From the NCBI GenBank assembly GCA_015179025.1, contig WHUX01000001.1:806001-870000 (forward strand): a DNA stretch of 64,000 bases. Reading direction: 5' to 3'. Shown piece after piece: positions 48,216-60,702 of this stretch. Position numbers and translations under genes: made by a program. The DNA comes from Terfezia claveryi. Taxonomy: Eukaryota > Ascomycota > Pezizomycetes > Pezizales > Pezizaceae. Positions within the stretch are counted from its first letter, which is position 1. The number at the start of each line of letters is the position of its first letter. Under the pieces are notes generated by a model. It worked only from the letters and a program-made list of their open reading frames with translations. It ran no database searches and was not told where the DNA came from.

Positions 48216-49220
48216 ATGAAATTACGAGTACACGCACGCACACACACACATGTGTAAACCACAGACCAAAGTGGCTATCAAATGTCGCCATCACACCGCA
48301 CACTTCTGTAACTTTTAAACATAACATATTCTAAACATGTGAGCTGACTATGGTGTGTGCATATCCAGCGCTTCCTCTACTTCCTCCCACTCCCTCTAGG
48401 CACAACCATAATCGCCTACACCCTCCTTATCAACAAAATCAGCGGGCTCTATGGCCTCCTCACCCTCCTCACCGGCGCATCTCTATCCCTCCCCCAACTC
48501 CTTATGTACATCTACTCCCTCCTCATCGCATTCCTCCTTGTCACATGGCTGATCCCTGGGATCTCGGATAAAAAGCCTGCGGAGGCGGTGGTGTTTACGT
48601 GGGTATTTGGAGTGGATTCGCTTGTGAATGCGGCATTCACGGGGTTGTTTGGTGTGGGATGGTATCTTAACGGCCCTGGGGCGACACTCTATGCGCACCC
48701 GATGAATCCCTCCGGAGGGCATATTATGGGGATTAGGGGGAATGCGACGACGGGAAGGGTGGAGGGGGATCAGATCCCTGTTGTTTCTGGTAACTCTAAT
48801 GACCCTGCAGCTGCAGTTACAGCGGGACAGCTCCCAGCAGAGAGCGTGGCTTCGATTACGATCATTGCTGTGCTGTGGCTTATCCGGATATACTTCTTTC
48901 TTGTGGTGCTGGCCTTTTCAAGGGCCGTTGTCAGAGGGGAGGATGTAGATGGGAATAGCGCCACTGCGGGGGGAAGGTACATGGGGTTTAGATCCCCGGC
49001 GCTGAGGGGCGTGGGCGCAATTGAGGCCGAGACGGGGTGGAAGGGGAAGATCGGAAGGGCGTTGGTGGGAGTGAATAGGGGGTATTGGGAGGAGGGAGGG
49101 AAGGGGGGGAGCGAGTGGATGAGACTGGGGGATGCAGAGGAGAGGGGCAGGGTTAGGAGAGGGGGGAGTAGGGGGGGAAGCGTGGGGAGTAGTAGGAGTC
49201 AGAGCCTGAGGAGGGATTAG
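48216..49220 (+). CDS. KEI1: Kei1, regulatory subunit of inositol phosphorylceramide synthase
   Basis: Main exon 48369-49220 (283 residues) with a proposed 12-nt first exon 48216-48227 (MKLR). The main exon has no in-frame ATG at its start and begins just after a CAG acceptor. Splicing gives MKLRRFLYFLPLPLG, the basic-then-hydrophobic start expected for Kei1. The family core is FLPLPLGTTIIAYTLLINKISGLYGLL, LPQLLMYIYSLL and FTWVFGVDSLVNAAFTGLFGVGWYL, with about four membrane spans plus a last one at IIAVLWLIRIYFFLVVLAFSRAVV. The C-terminal tail is Gly/Arg/Ser-rich and cytosolic-looking. Kei1 partners Aur1 in the Golgi to make inositol phosphorylceramide. The long Gly/Asn loop before the last span is larger than I expect. 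The first exon is the weak part of this call. Confidence 0.82.
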
Positions 49221-50337
49221 ATGATGGTGGTAGGGATGAGGGTGAGGTTGTAATGGCCTGGTGCTGTACTGCTGTGCTGGAGTGATGGCATCATTTGAGG
49301 CATCGCCACTTTTTTTTTTTTTTTGTTTTTCCCCGCGGGATCATTTCATTGCGGTTTATCTTTTTTTTTTTTTTTTTGTCTCATTCATACCAACATTCCA
49401 TTCATCAATTCTTATCTCTCCTACACCACTACACCTTAATCAACACTTCTAGCATTTAACCGCTATCTACGTATATCTCTTGTACCTTCTGTGTCTCGTG
49501 TGTCTTGTGTCTTTGTGTTTTGTGTTTGCCTTGGGATCTTGTGTATAAGTAAACATTTTTTTTTTTTTTTTTAAAGGGGGAGGGGTGCGGGCTTTCTTTT
49601 TTCTCTTTTTGTGCGGGATGGTAAATCGGCTGGGTGTTTTTGTTTTTGTTTTTTCCTTTTTTTTTGTGTGTGTATAAGTCTAATGTAAAATGGATATTAT
49701 AACATTAAATATATAAATCGAGCGTGAGTGAGTGATGATGAGATAGAAAAAGAAGAGAGAGGGAGAGAGAGAGAAAGAGAATGATTTATTTTTTTTTTTA
49801 TCCTGTAACAAAGGGATATGATTGTATGAATGTAGGGAAACCCCTTACCTCTATTTTGACTCCTTCCTTTTTATCATTTATTTCTTCAAAACTTAAAATT
49901 AAAAAAAATTAAAAAAAAAAAAAGGCATGACTCTCTTCTAGAGAGGGGGGGAAAGGGGGGGGATTCTTTTTTCTCTTTTCCTTTGGCTCTGATTGGGCAG
50001 AGAAGGACTGGATATCGTCGATATGTATGTATAAGAGGAAAAAGGGGAGTAAGTAACCAATTGCACATTGTTACATGCAGTATGGTGGGGGGAAAGTATA
50101 GTTGAACCTCACTTCGAATATAGTTCAGGGTAACAATGCGTATACTAGTACAGGTATCCATTCACTTTATTAAATCTACCCATCAAATCTTCTATAAACA
50201 TAAAGAATAAGGTATAAAAGTAACCTTTTTTGCCTCCATACCATGACTATTCCATCCCACAAACTGTTGAGCCCGTCCACAGCACTCAATATCCGCAAAA
50301 CAAAAATTAAAATGATATTGTCATTCCCCACCCCTCT
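49221..50337. other. Convergent intergenic region rich in homopolymers
   Basis: Between the 3' ends of KEI1 and CCA1. T runs of 9-16 occur at 49311, 49361, 49557 and 49790, and a GA-rich purine tract at 49741-49785. TTCAGGGTAA copy 5 is at 50124-50133. No gene was seen. Homopolymer lengths here are likely unreliable. Confidence 0.6.
50124..50133 (+). promoter_or_regulatory. TTCAGGGTAA motif (copy 5)
   Basis: Exact 10-mer, about 200 bp downstream of the CCA1 stop and pointing toward it. It lies between two convergent genes. Confidence 0.35.
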
Positions 50338-52134
50338 CTATATCTCCCCCGCTGCCCATCTATTCCTAACCCACTCCTCCGCCTCCTTTGTTCCCCCCTC
50401 CGGATTCTCAATCTGCCACTCCACAATCCTTTCCAGCGCCTCCTTCATCCACGTTCCCCCCTTCCTGTCCAGTACTGTCGCCAACTTATTCCCATTGACA
50501 AGACTCTTCATTTCCCATGCCTCGGACAAGTTTTCCTCCCAAACTCTCTTGACAAAAATATTGTAGCGGGAAATGATCGCTTTTGCGGGTTCGGTCGGTT
50601 CACCCTCCTCCCATTCCTCCCAGACGTCGATGAGTTCTATGAGCGCAGCGTGGAGGAGATGGTTGTGCCATGCTGAGCCCCAGCGGCGGATTGCTGTGCC
50701 GAGGGTGAGTCTACTTCCCCCATTGGGATCGGTGGAGACAAGAGTGACGGTGGATTTGATGTCCTCGAGGTGTTTATACGTATTAACCATCACCTCAAAA
50801 TCTTTATTTCTCAGTTTCAGCCCCTCTCTCGCCGCGACCGCCGCCGAGCTAACCCTCTTGTGCCCATCCCCACCCTCGTAGTTGAATCTCCAGGGAGTCG
50901 TCGCGGCAATAATCCACGCCAGATACTTATCCCCGTGGGTAAGCCCCTCAGCGAGGTATTCCGGTGGGCTACTAAAAAGGATATACTTGAGTGCATTGAT
51001 TGCGGGGAGTATATCACCCCACGGCAGCTCTGGGGGTGCTTCTATGGGAGGACTGAATATGGCTGAAGTGAGGTTGAGATTGTGAATTAGAAAGAGCGAG
51101 AGATGCGGGTCTCGGCCATTGTTGAGCATTTTTTCGACTTCGGTGCCGACTCGCTCGCGCGAGATTTTTGTGGCCAGGTGCTTGTGGATTTCGGGGTCTC
51201 GCATGGCGGCCTGCACGGGGGGGAGGATGGAGAAGTTGAGTCTTGAAGCGAATCTGACCAGGCGTAGAACGCGGAGGGGGTCATCTCTGAACGTTTCAAA
51301 GGGGGGAAGGGGAGTATCTATTAGTCCTTGTTTGAGGTGTGCTAAGCCACGGCCGGTAAAGTCCTCGACCTGCTCAGTATGAAGGTTGTAGAAGAGTGCA
51401 TTCACAGTTGCGTCTCTGCGTAGGGCGTCCTCAGTCGGTGTGCCAAACTCCATCGTAACGGGGATCCTAGAATCTTCAGAGTATGACTCGCTGCGGAGGT
51501 TGACAAAGTCGATGTCTAGGTCCAGGATCTTTGTGGTGGCCGTCTCGAGGTGTTTTGACTTTAGGGGGTTGGAAAGGATTTTGTGGATGCTGTGGGGCGG
51601 GGTGGAGATGTTGTATTTTGGGCCGTGGAGGGAGATGTAGGTGGACAGGTGGACGGCGAAGTTGTACCCGGTCATTGTGTTTATGGCAACGTCGATGTCT
51701 GAGGACTGGTTTTGGAGGAGCTTGTCCCGCACCCAGCCGCCAGTGAAGCGGAGGGTGAGGGGAGTGGTGGAGGCTTCGGGGGGTTGCGGGGACGTGGGGA
51801 GGTGGTTCTGGTCGATGTAGGCGGCGCAGTCGAGGAGAAGGCGGCGGAGGCAGGATTCGGAGGGGGTGAGGGTGATTGAGGGCATGGAGAGCATGGTGGG
51901 GGGGAAGTAATGTGGGGGGGAGAGACGACGGCGTTTGGTGGGGAGGCCGGGGGAGGGTGGTGCTGGTGCTGGTGCTGGTGGTGGTGGTGGCGGTATGGGG
52001 GATGAGCAAGAGGACGATAGTCTGTGTTTCGGCATGCACTGGACTGGGCAAGGCCAGAGCTGTTTGTGGAGGTACTGGCAGCGCAGCAGCGAGCGGGTGA
52101 GGAAGGATTGTGTATCAGCAAAGTGACGGATCAT
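50338..52134 (-). CDS. CCA1: tRNA nucleotidyltransferase (CCA-adding enzyme)
   Basis: Single exon, up to 598 residues. Class II nucleotidyltransferase motifs are in order: FTGGWVRDKLL (132-140), SSDIDVAI with the metal-binding pair D146/D148, RRDATVNALFYNL (ribose/base contact), VEDFTGRGLAHL and FRDDPLRVLRLVRFASRL (the template helix region). The enzyme adds CCA to tRNA 3' ends in nucleus, cytosol and mitochondria from one gene. The first 33 residues are rich in Arg, Gln, Leu and Ser (MIRHFADTQSFLTRSLLR), which looks like a mitochondrial presequence. Met34 (52035), before a Pro-rich and KRRR stretch, and Met81/84 could start cytosolic or nuclear forms, as known for yeast Cca1. It diverges from CHM7 across 584 bp. 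Confidence 0.95.
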   Translation of the reverse strand: MIRHFADTQSFLTRSLLRCQYLHKQLWPCPVQCMPKHRLSSSCSSPIPPPPPPAPAPAPPSPGLPTKRRRLSPPHYFPPTMLSMPSITLTPSESCLRRLLLDCAAYIDQNHLPTSPQPPEASTTPLTLRFTGGWVRDKLLQNQSSDIDVAINTMTGYNFAVHLSTYISLHGPKYNISTPPHSIHKILSNPLKSKHLETATTKILDLDIDFVNLRSESYSEDSRIPVTMEFGTPTEDALRRDATVNALFYNLHTEQVEDFTGRGLAHLKQGLIDTPLPPFETFRDDPLRVLRLVRFASRLNFSILPPVQAAMRDPEIHKHLATKISRERVGTEVEKMLNNGRDPHLSLFLIHNLNLTSAIFSPPIEAPPELPWGDILPAINALKYILFSSPPEYLAEGLTHGDKYLAWIIAATTPWRFNYEGGDGHKRVSSAAVAAREGLKLRNKDFEVMVNTYKHLEDIKSTVTLVSTDPNGGSRLTLGTAIRRWGSAWHNHLLHAALIELIDVWEEWEEGEPTEPAKAIISRYNIFVKRVWEENLSEAWEMKSLVNGNKLATVLDRKGGTWMKEALERIVEWQIENPEGGTKEAEEWVRNRWAAGEI

Positions 52135-52718
52135 GGCCAGCGGACGGGGGGTGCTCGGGGGAGATGAGCTGGTGCGGGGGAAGGGGGGGGGGAGAGATGA
52201 GATCCGTGGGGAGGCTCGCGTGGCTGCAGGCAGATAGGCAGCGATGTTTGCGAGAAGGAATGAGAAATGCGGGCTAAGGTGGGGGAGGGGAAGATGCAGG
52301 AGAGTCCAGATCCATATGCAGTTTGTTGTACAGTAAGTACTGCCACTGTGCTGTTGCTGTGCTGTGCTGTGCTGTGCTGTACCGGTTATGGGTGGTGGTT
52401 GGGTGGTGGTGGAGGTGGTGATGGTGGGGAGGTCATTGTATGTACAGTTGTATGTCCGCCGCCCTGCATAATATGCAGCTGCTGACTATATGGAGTACAT
52501 ACAGTACATATGTACATATGTATGTACAGAGTACATACATATCCATATGTATATACAGTAAGTACGTACATATACCACAGCATACAGTACAATATAACCC
52601 CCTCAACTCTCATCCATATCAAAGGAAACCTCCCCCCCTCTCCCCCTTCACCCAGTCTTGCCCACTCGAATGTGTCCCTTCATCTACTATAAACCCCTAT
52701 AAAATACAGTACAGTGCA
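52135..52718. other. Divergent promoter region CCA1/CHM7
   Basis: Contains a TGTGC/TGCTG-type pentamer microsatellite at 52348-52380, near-palindromic TACATATGTA runs at 52496-52570, and TATAAA at 52699-52704 only 15 bp before the CHM7 ATG. Open frames here are low complexity. Confidence 0.6.
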
Positions 52719-54261
52719 ATGCCCTCCCCAAGACAAAAACACCACGACGACGCTGCCCTGCAAGGCCTCATCGCCGCCCACCCCCTCTTCACCCGCTCCC
52801 GCCTCACCTCCCTCTACTCGGACTTCCGCCCGCTCATCCGCACCAACCCCGACGGCTACACCGCAAACATCTCCGCCTGGCTCTCCCTGCTCGCAGACGC
52901 TGCAAAGCTCGGCTTGCTCCCCTCATCTTCATCCGCCCCAGACACGCTCGTCCTTACCGTCAACCCCCCCCTAATCTCCTCTCTTGCCAGAGACGATGTT
53001 GGCCGCCCACTGGCAATCGGTGCAGTTCTAGTAAGGCCCCACCCCCACAAACATCTCATCTCTCTCTCTCCCCGCTAACCCGAGAGCAAAAAAGTAGTCC
53101 GACTCTGTCAAATCAAAACACCTCATCCCGCTCAGCACCTTCCTCCAGCAGCCTACAAGCATCTACACCCCTCCCAGCGCGCTGCTCTCGCTGAGTAGCT
53201 GGGCTCTGTCTAAGCTGCCCCTCATTGGAACCCTCATTGACCCCACCGCCACTCCAGCCACCCCATCCATCTCCGAAGAAACAATCAACCGCCTCACAAC
53301 CCAATACGTCCTCGTCCCAAACCTCGAGACCTGCGCACGCTCCATCCTCACGCAATTCCAAGCACAGCACTCTGGGGTCGTCTCCCAGCTCTGGACCTAC
53401 GATTCCTTCCTCGTCAGCTTCCCCAACCCCCACACAAACACCACCCTGTCTCAAACCGATGCCAATGTCCTCCTAACCTACCTCTCCCGGGACCTCCCCT
53501 CCCTCACCCTCTCCCCGGTCCACAAAATCATCAAATTCGCCAACCCAACCTCCACCTCAACCCCCGAACCAATTACACAAACAGACATCACCATCGCGAC
53601 ACTCAAGTCAACTATCTCCCAGTCTCACACCTCCCTCGACTACCTCAATGCCCACTCTGAATCCCTCTCTAAACGGATCAAGGCCTACCTAGCAAAAAAA
53701 GATAATAAGCCCCTGGCCCTCGCCACCCTCAAAACAAAAAAACTTGTCGATGCGAATATTTCGCAGCGTGCGGCAAATCTGAATAATCTCGAGGCTCTAC
53801 TATTCCAGATTGAGCAGGCTGCGGATAATATCTCGCTCATCTCCCTCCTTGACTCTGGCGCCGCCGCGCTCAAACAGCTTACTGCGCAAACTGGGGGCGT
53901 GGAGAAGGTCGAGGAGGTACTTGACCGCGTGCGCGAGGCGGGTGAGGATGTAGACGAGATTAGTAGGGCTGTGGCTAGCGGGCTGGAAGGGATAAGAGTA
54001 GGAGGGGGAGGAGGAGGAGGAGAGATGGATGAGGTGGAGGTGGAAAGGGAGCTTGAGGATATGGTGAGAGAGCAGGAGGAGAAGGAGAGGAAGAGGGCTT
54101 TGCTGGAGTATGATGAGAGGGTTAGGGAGGCGGAGGAAAAGGCGAGGAGGGAGGCGGAGGAGCTGGCGAGGAGGTTGGGGGGGTTGGAGTTCCAGGTGGG
54201 GGGGGAGAGGGGGGGGCAGGGGAAGGACAGGGAGAAGGAGAAGGAGGAGGTTGTGTCGTAG
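52719..54261 (+). CDS. CHM7: ESCRT-III-related protein Chm7 (CHMP7-like)
   Basis: Exons 52719-53030 and 53098-54261 give 491 residues. The intron (53031-53097) must end at the TAG of AAAGTAG, since the earlier AAAAAAG acceptor would leave an in-frame stop. The N-terminal half is the CHMP7 winged-helix part: FTRSRLTSLYSDFRPLI, NPDGYTANISAWLSLLADAAKLGLL, RPLAIGAVL, KHLIPLSTFLQQPTSIY. The C-terminal half is the Snf7-type helical region: TLKTKKLVDANISQRAANLNNLEALLFQIEQAADN, then GGVEKVEEVLDRVREAGEDVDEISRAV. It ends in a Gly run and a long Glu/Arg coiled coil. Chm7 works with inner nuclear membrane LEM proteins in nuclear envelope surveillance and sealing. The acidic tail is low complexity. Confidence 0.9.
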
Positions 54262-54734
54262 AGGTGGTGGGCCGGGGTGGGGGAACAAAAAGCGTGTGCA
54301 AGGAAAGGGAGAATGTAGATGTGAACCTTAGTTTTTACTTGTGATGATGCACATTGGATGTACTGATGAAGAGTGTTTGATGATTGGTTTATATCCAGCT
54401 ATCTCGGGGTGTAATGTAATGATTATGTTTTTTTTTTTTTTTTTTTTCCCTTTCTTTTCTTTTCTTTTCTTTTCTTTTCCTTCTCTTTTCTATATTTTAA
54501 TCCTAATGTTTAAGAGATATTTTATATAACTTTGTAGGAATAAGATGTTGAAGTTCTGAGCATGCACAATGGCATCAGGGTAATTTACTTGAACAGTAAT
54601 TTTGCCCCGCCAAGATTTACATGTTGCCCTAAAGCCCATCTCAATTTTCCCCAACCAAAAGTGCACCTGGATCCACATCCAAATTCTTCCCCAAAACATT
54701 CACCACCATCAACCCCCTCCCCCCCCAATCAAAG
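54262..54734. other. Intergenic, CHM7 to NOP53
   Basis: 3' flank of CHM7 with a T run at 54427-54446 and a (TTTTC)n microsatellite at about 54455-54480, then the NOP53 promoter. Nothing else was seen. Confidence 0.6.
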
Positions 54735-56186
54735 ATGTCTTCGGCCCCCCCCGCAACCTACAAGCAGCCCTCCCGCAAAGGCAAGAAAGCTTGGCGGAAA
54801 AACGTCGACGTCACAGAGTTCAATGCTGGCCTCGAAGAGCTGCGGGCCGAAATCATAGCCGGGTAAGTTGCGAGGAGGGAACTGTCAAGGTATCTTTGTT
54901 TCATGCCAATCAGAAGCCTCTGCTAACGATGACGCTGCACAAAAAGTGGAGTAATAACTGAAAAACCAAACGACCAGCTCTTCTCCCTTGACCTCAGCGG
55001 GGACAAGGGTATTGTTACCAGAGAGCTAAAAAAGCAAAAACTCCTCAAAGCCGACGAGATCCTGACCTCCCGCTCCGCCGTCCCCGCCGTCTCCTCCCGG
55101 AAACGCTATCCTGACGACGATAACAACAGCAGCCACAACACCGTCACCGACGGCGTCATTCCCTCACCAAAGAAAAAGAAAAAAGACTACATCCCGCACA
55201 AGGAGCTCCAAAAGCTAAAAAAGATTGCATACGGAGGGACTGAAGTCGCTGTAGCGAAAACCCAGGCTGTAGAACTCCATGACCCCTGGGCGCAGCCGGC
55301 GCAGGAGGGGGAGGTTGTTGACCCGAAATTCTCTTTTTTGGACAAGGAGAAGGAGGTTAAAGCCCCAAAGACATTGAAGATTGCTCCCGTCTCGCTAAGC
55401 GCGACGGGGAAGAAGTTACCTGCGGTCAAGGTCCCAGAGGGAGGCATCTCGTATAACCCGCATTTTGAGGAGTGGGACGATTTATTGCGGAAAGAGGGAG
55501 ATAGGGAAGTCGAGGCGGAGAAGAAGCGGCTGAAGGAGGAAGCGGAGGAGAAGGAACGATTAGCGAGGATAGCACAGGTAGAGGCTGAGGAGCTGGCTAA
55601 GGCAGCGGCGGGGGAGGAAGAAGAAGAAGAAGAGGAAGATAATCTAGAAGTCGATGAAGGGCTAAAAGAGACATTCACCAAGCCCCGCGCAGTCCGAAAA
55701 AATCGCGTTCAGCGCAACAAAGAAGCTCGCCTCAAAGAACAAGCCCTCCTCAAAGCCCGCTTGCAGCAACAAAAGCGCCAGCGGCAGGAACTCGAGAACC
55801 TCCGCGCCATCAAGCTCAGCATCGAGGCAAAGGAAGCCGCACGACTCGAGGCCCTCGCTGTCACTGCTGACGAGGCCGGAGACTCTGAAAAAGCGGAGAA
55901 AATCCGGCGACGTAGACTAGGGAAAGCCCAGTACGTTGCTCCCTCCCCCTTGTATATATGTGGCTAACGTCGTTTTCGTAGCCTCCCACCCAAACCCCTC
56001 GAACTCCAGCTCCCCTCCGAACTATCCGATTCCCTCCGGCGGCTGAAACCAGAGGGCAACCTCCTCAAAGACAGGTTCAGGAGTTTCATGGAGAGAGGGA
56101 TCTTGGAGACGAGGGTTATGCCGGTTATTGCAAAGAAGAGGAAGGTCACAGAGAGTGAGAAGTGGAGTTATAAGGATTTTAGATAA
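54735..56186 (+). CDS. NOP53: Nop53 (GLTSCR2/PICT1), 60S ribosome biogenesis factor
   Basis: Exons 54735-54862, 54947-55930 and 55982-56186 give 438 residues. The N-terminal signature is QPSRKGKKAWRKNVDVTEFNAGLEELRAEII, in which yeast Nop53 recruits the Mtr4-exosome through its AIM region; DQLFSLDLSGDKG follows. SYNPHFEEWDDLL lies in the centre. A long charged helix is then followed by TFTKPRAVRKNRVQRNKEARLKEQ and KPLELQLPSELSDSLRRLKPEGNLLKDRFRSFMERG, ending KKRKVTESEKWSYKDFR. The protein sits near the 5.8S/ITS2 foot of pre-60S particles. Both introns are phase 2. It converges with ESF2, the stop codons being only 155 bp apart. Confidence 0.95.
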
Positions 56187-56341
56187 TTTTTCTTTTTTTT
56201 CCTTTTTTTTGTTTCCTTTCCCCCTTACAAACATCGTATTTTCTACAAAGCTTAGACATATGAATATATACATATCGTACAAAAAATTCATGTTACCCTC
56301 AACTCACCAAATGAAATAAAAACAAGCCTCACCCATGCCAT

Positions 56342-57340
56342 CTAAAACAACTTCGCCATCGCCTTCTTCACTCCCTCACTACTCTTCACCCCTTCCTCCC
56401 TCGCTGCCTTTACCCCCTTAACCTTATTCTGCCTAAACTGCCTCCTAACCTCCACCGCTTCAACAGTTCCGCCGCTCTGAGCTGCTCCCTCATTCTCCGC
56501 TGCGCCCGCACTCTGAGGAGCCTTGCGCTTCCTCGACTCTTGCATATTGTCAATCATCTTGGCCCTCTCCACATTCCTCGTAAACGCCTTATTCTCACGA
56601 TGAGCCTGGGCGATTTCCGCGCGAAGGCGAGATTGCCTCGCGGCGTTCTCGTGGGCAATTTGTGCTGTCAAGTGGTGCCATTTAAACTTTGGGAGGTATT
56701 TAATATTCCAGACATCGTCGTGGTAATAGGAACCCTTCTTTCCACCGATAATCGTAGCGTTGAGGGTCTCTGCCACAAGCTTTGCGGTCTTTTTGTCGGT
56801 GAATTCAACCCAGCCTTCTTCGTAGAGGGTTTTTTTGTTACCGCCGAATTTGACCCGCCGGGAGTGAGAGGAGGGGTCTTCGGGGGAGAGGAAGATCCGG
56901 TTGATGCTGCCGAAGCGGGAGAGGAGGGATTTGACTTTCTGGGGCCGCATGAAGGGGGGGAGCCGCGAGAGGTAGACGACACCCGAGTTTTTGGTGGCGC
57001 GCCGGGACGCAGCAAGTTGGCTGGGGGTGAGGGGCTGGAGGGAGGTGGGGGACTCCTCCTCCTCCCCCTCTTCTTCTTCTTCTTCCTCTTCTTCTTCTTT
57101 TTCTTCGTCCTCTGATGGCGACCCGTCCGAGTTTGAGGCTGAAGAGGCATTGTCGTTGTCGAAGCCGGAGGACGAGTGGGCAACTCTGCGCCGCTTAGAG
57201 CCGCGGGATGCACCCGTCGTCCGGCTTTCGTCTTGTTCGTCGTCGGCGGAGAGGCTGGCCGCGGCGTCGTCGTCGTCGTCGAGGCCGAAGAGGTCTTCCG
57301 CGCGGGGGAGGGCCATTGCTTGGTTGGCGATGATGTCCAT
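56342..57340 (-). CDS. ESF2: Esf2/ABT1, RRM protein of the 90S small-subunit processome
   Basis: Single exon; 332 residues from the Met at 57340, with alternatives at 57382 and 57316 (MALPRAEDLFG). An acidic N-terminal half includes a Glu run encoded by a CTT/CTC-rich tract (about 57055-57115). The RRM follows: SGVVYLSRLPPFMRPQKVKSLLSRFG and IFLSPED...KTLYEEGWVEFTDKKTAKLVAETLN. The family-specific extension YYHDDVWNIKYLPKFKWHHLTAQIAHE comes next. The C terminus is basic and ends in a Lys-rich GVKKAMAKLF. In yeast, Esf2 binds pre-rRNA with Dbp8 during early 18S maturation. It shares a short divergent promoter (about 230 bp) with CEF1. Confidence 0.94.
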   Translation of the reverse strand: MDIIANQAMALPRAEDLFGLDDDDDAAASLSADDEQDESRTTGASRGSKRRRVAHSSSGFDNDNASSASNSDGSPSEDEEKEEEEEEEEEEGEEEESPTSLQPLTPSQLAASRRATKNSGVVYLSRLPPFMRPQKVKSLLSRFGSINRIFLSPEDPSSHSRRVKFGGNKKTLYEEGWVEFTDKKTAKLVAETLNATIIGGKKGSYYHDDVWNIKYLPKFKWHHLTAQIAHENAARQSRLRAEIAQAHRENKAFTRNVERAKMIDNMQESRKRKAPQSAGAAENEGAAQSGGTVEAVEVRRQFRQNKVKGVKAAREEGVKSSEGVKKAMAKLF

Positions 57341-57449
57341 CGATGATGGGCAGCTCAACTCCTCAACTCCTCGGGTGCACAACCGAACCCGAAATCTTGG
57401 CGCCCAGCACTCCCAGGGGCTTAGTCATCATACACGAAATAATAAGTGA

Positions 57450-60067
<2,618 letters not shown>

Positions 60068-60702
60068 CTGTGCTTGTGGGGGAGGATTGTATAGTAGATG
60101 GAGGAATTATTCATGATGATCTAATTAGTGAGTGTTGATGGTAAGTATTTGTGTTTACATTTTTTTTTTTTAGTATAATTGTATAACTAACTAGATGTGA
60201 ATGGGAAGGTGGACGAATCTTAATCTTATACGTGTACATAGGATATAGACATTCATGTGTATTGGTATGGAAGCATAGCTGTGGATGTATTGGACGTGTA
60301 ATTGGACGTGTATGTATAGGCATGTACATGTATGTATATAAGTACAGACGACTATACATACTATACGTTATACTCATACGTGTGTCATATATCGTATATC
60401 GTGTCTCGTGTCTCGTGTCTCGTGAGTTTTGAGTTTTGTATCGTCATGTTTTGTACTCGGCCGATTCAGGGTAACGTTTGATTGTTCTATATTTTAGTGG
60501 GGCTGCTTACAAATCTTGGGGGCCGTATCGTGAACTCCACCATCCGACGAAAAAATACTTCAACCCCCCCACCACCACCACCACCACCACCACCACTGGC
60601 TGGTATCAAGTATCAACGACAGCAACCTGGGAAAGAGAGCTACGTAGAGCTTCTTTTTGCTGCAAATATCAAAATCATCACATACCCGGACCTGCGTGCG
60701 GG
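60068..60702. other. Intergenic, CEF1 to NMD3
   Basis: Contains a T run at 60159-60171, TACATGTATGTATA-type microsatellite at 60300-60360, a TCGTGTC triplet repeat at 60398-60422, TTCAGGGTAA copy 6 (60465-60474) and (CCA)n at 60568-60596. No gene was seen. Confidence 0.6.
60465..60474 (+). promoter_or_regulatory. TTCAGGGTAA motif (copy 6)
   Basis: Exact 10-mer, about 400 bp after CEF1 and 230 bp before the NMD3 start. Confidence 0.35.

Noticed and set aside
51476..52121. Pro/His-rich frames around CCA1
   Set aside because: Shadows of the CCA1 N-terminal low-complexity region in other frames.
56540..57115. 191-codon plus-strand frame opposite ESF2
   Set aside because: Antisense shadow of the ESF2 RRM and its Glu run.
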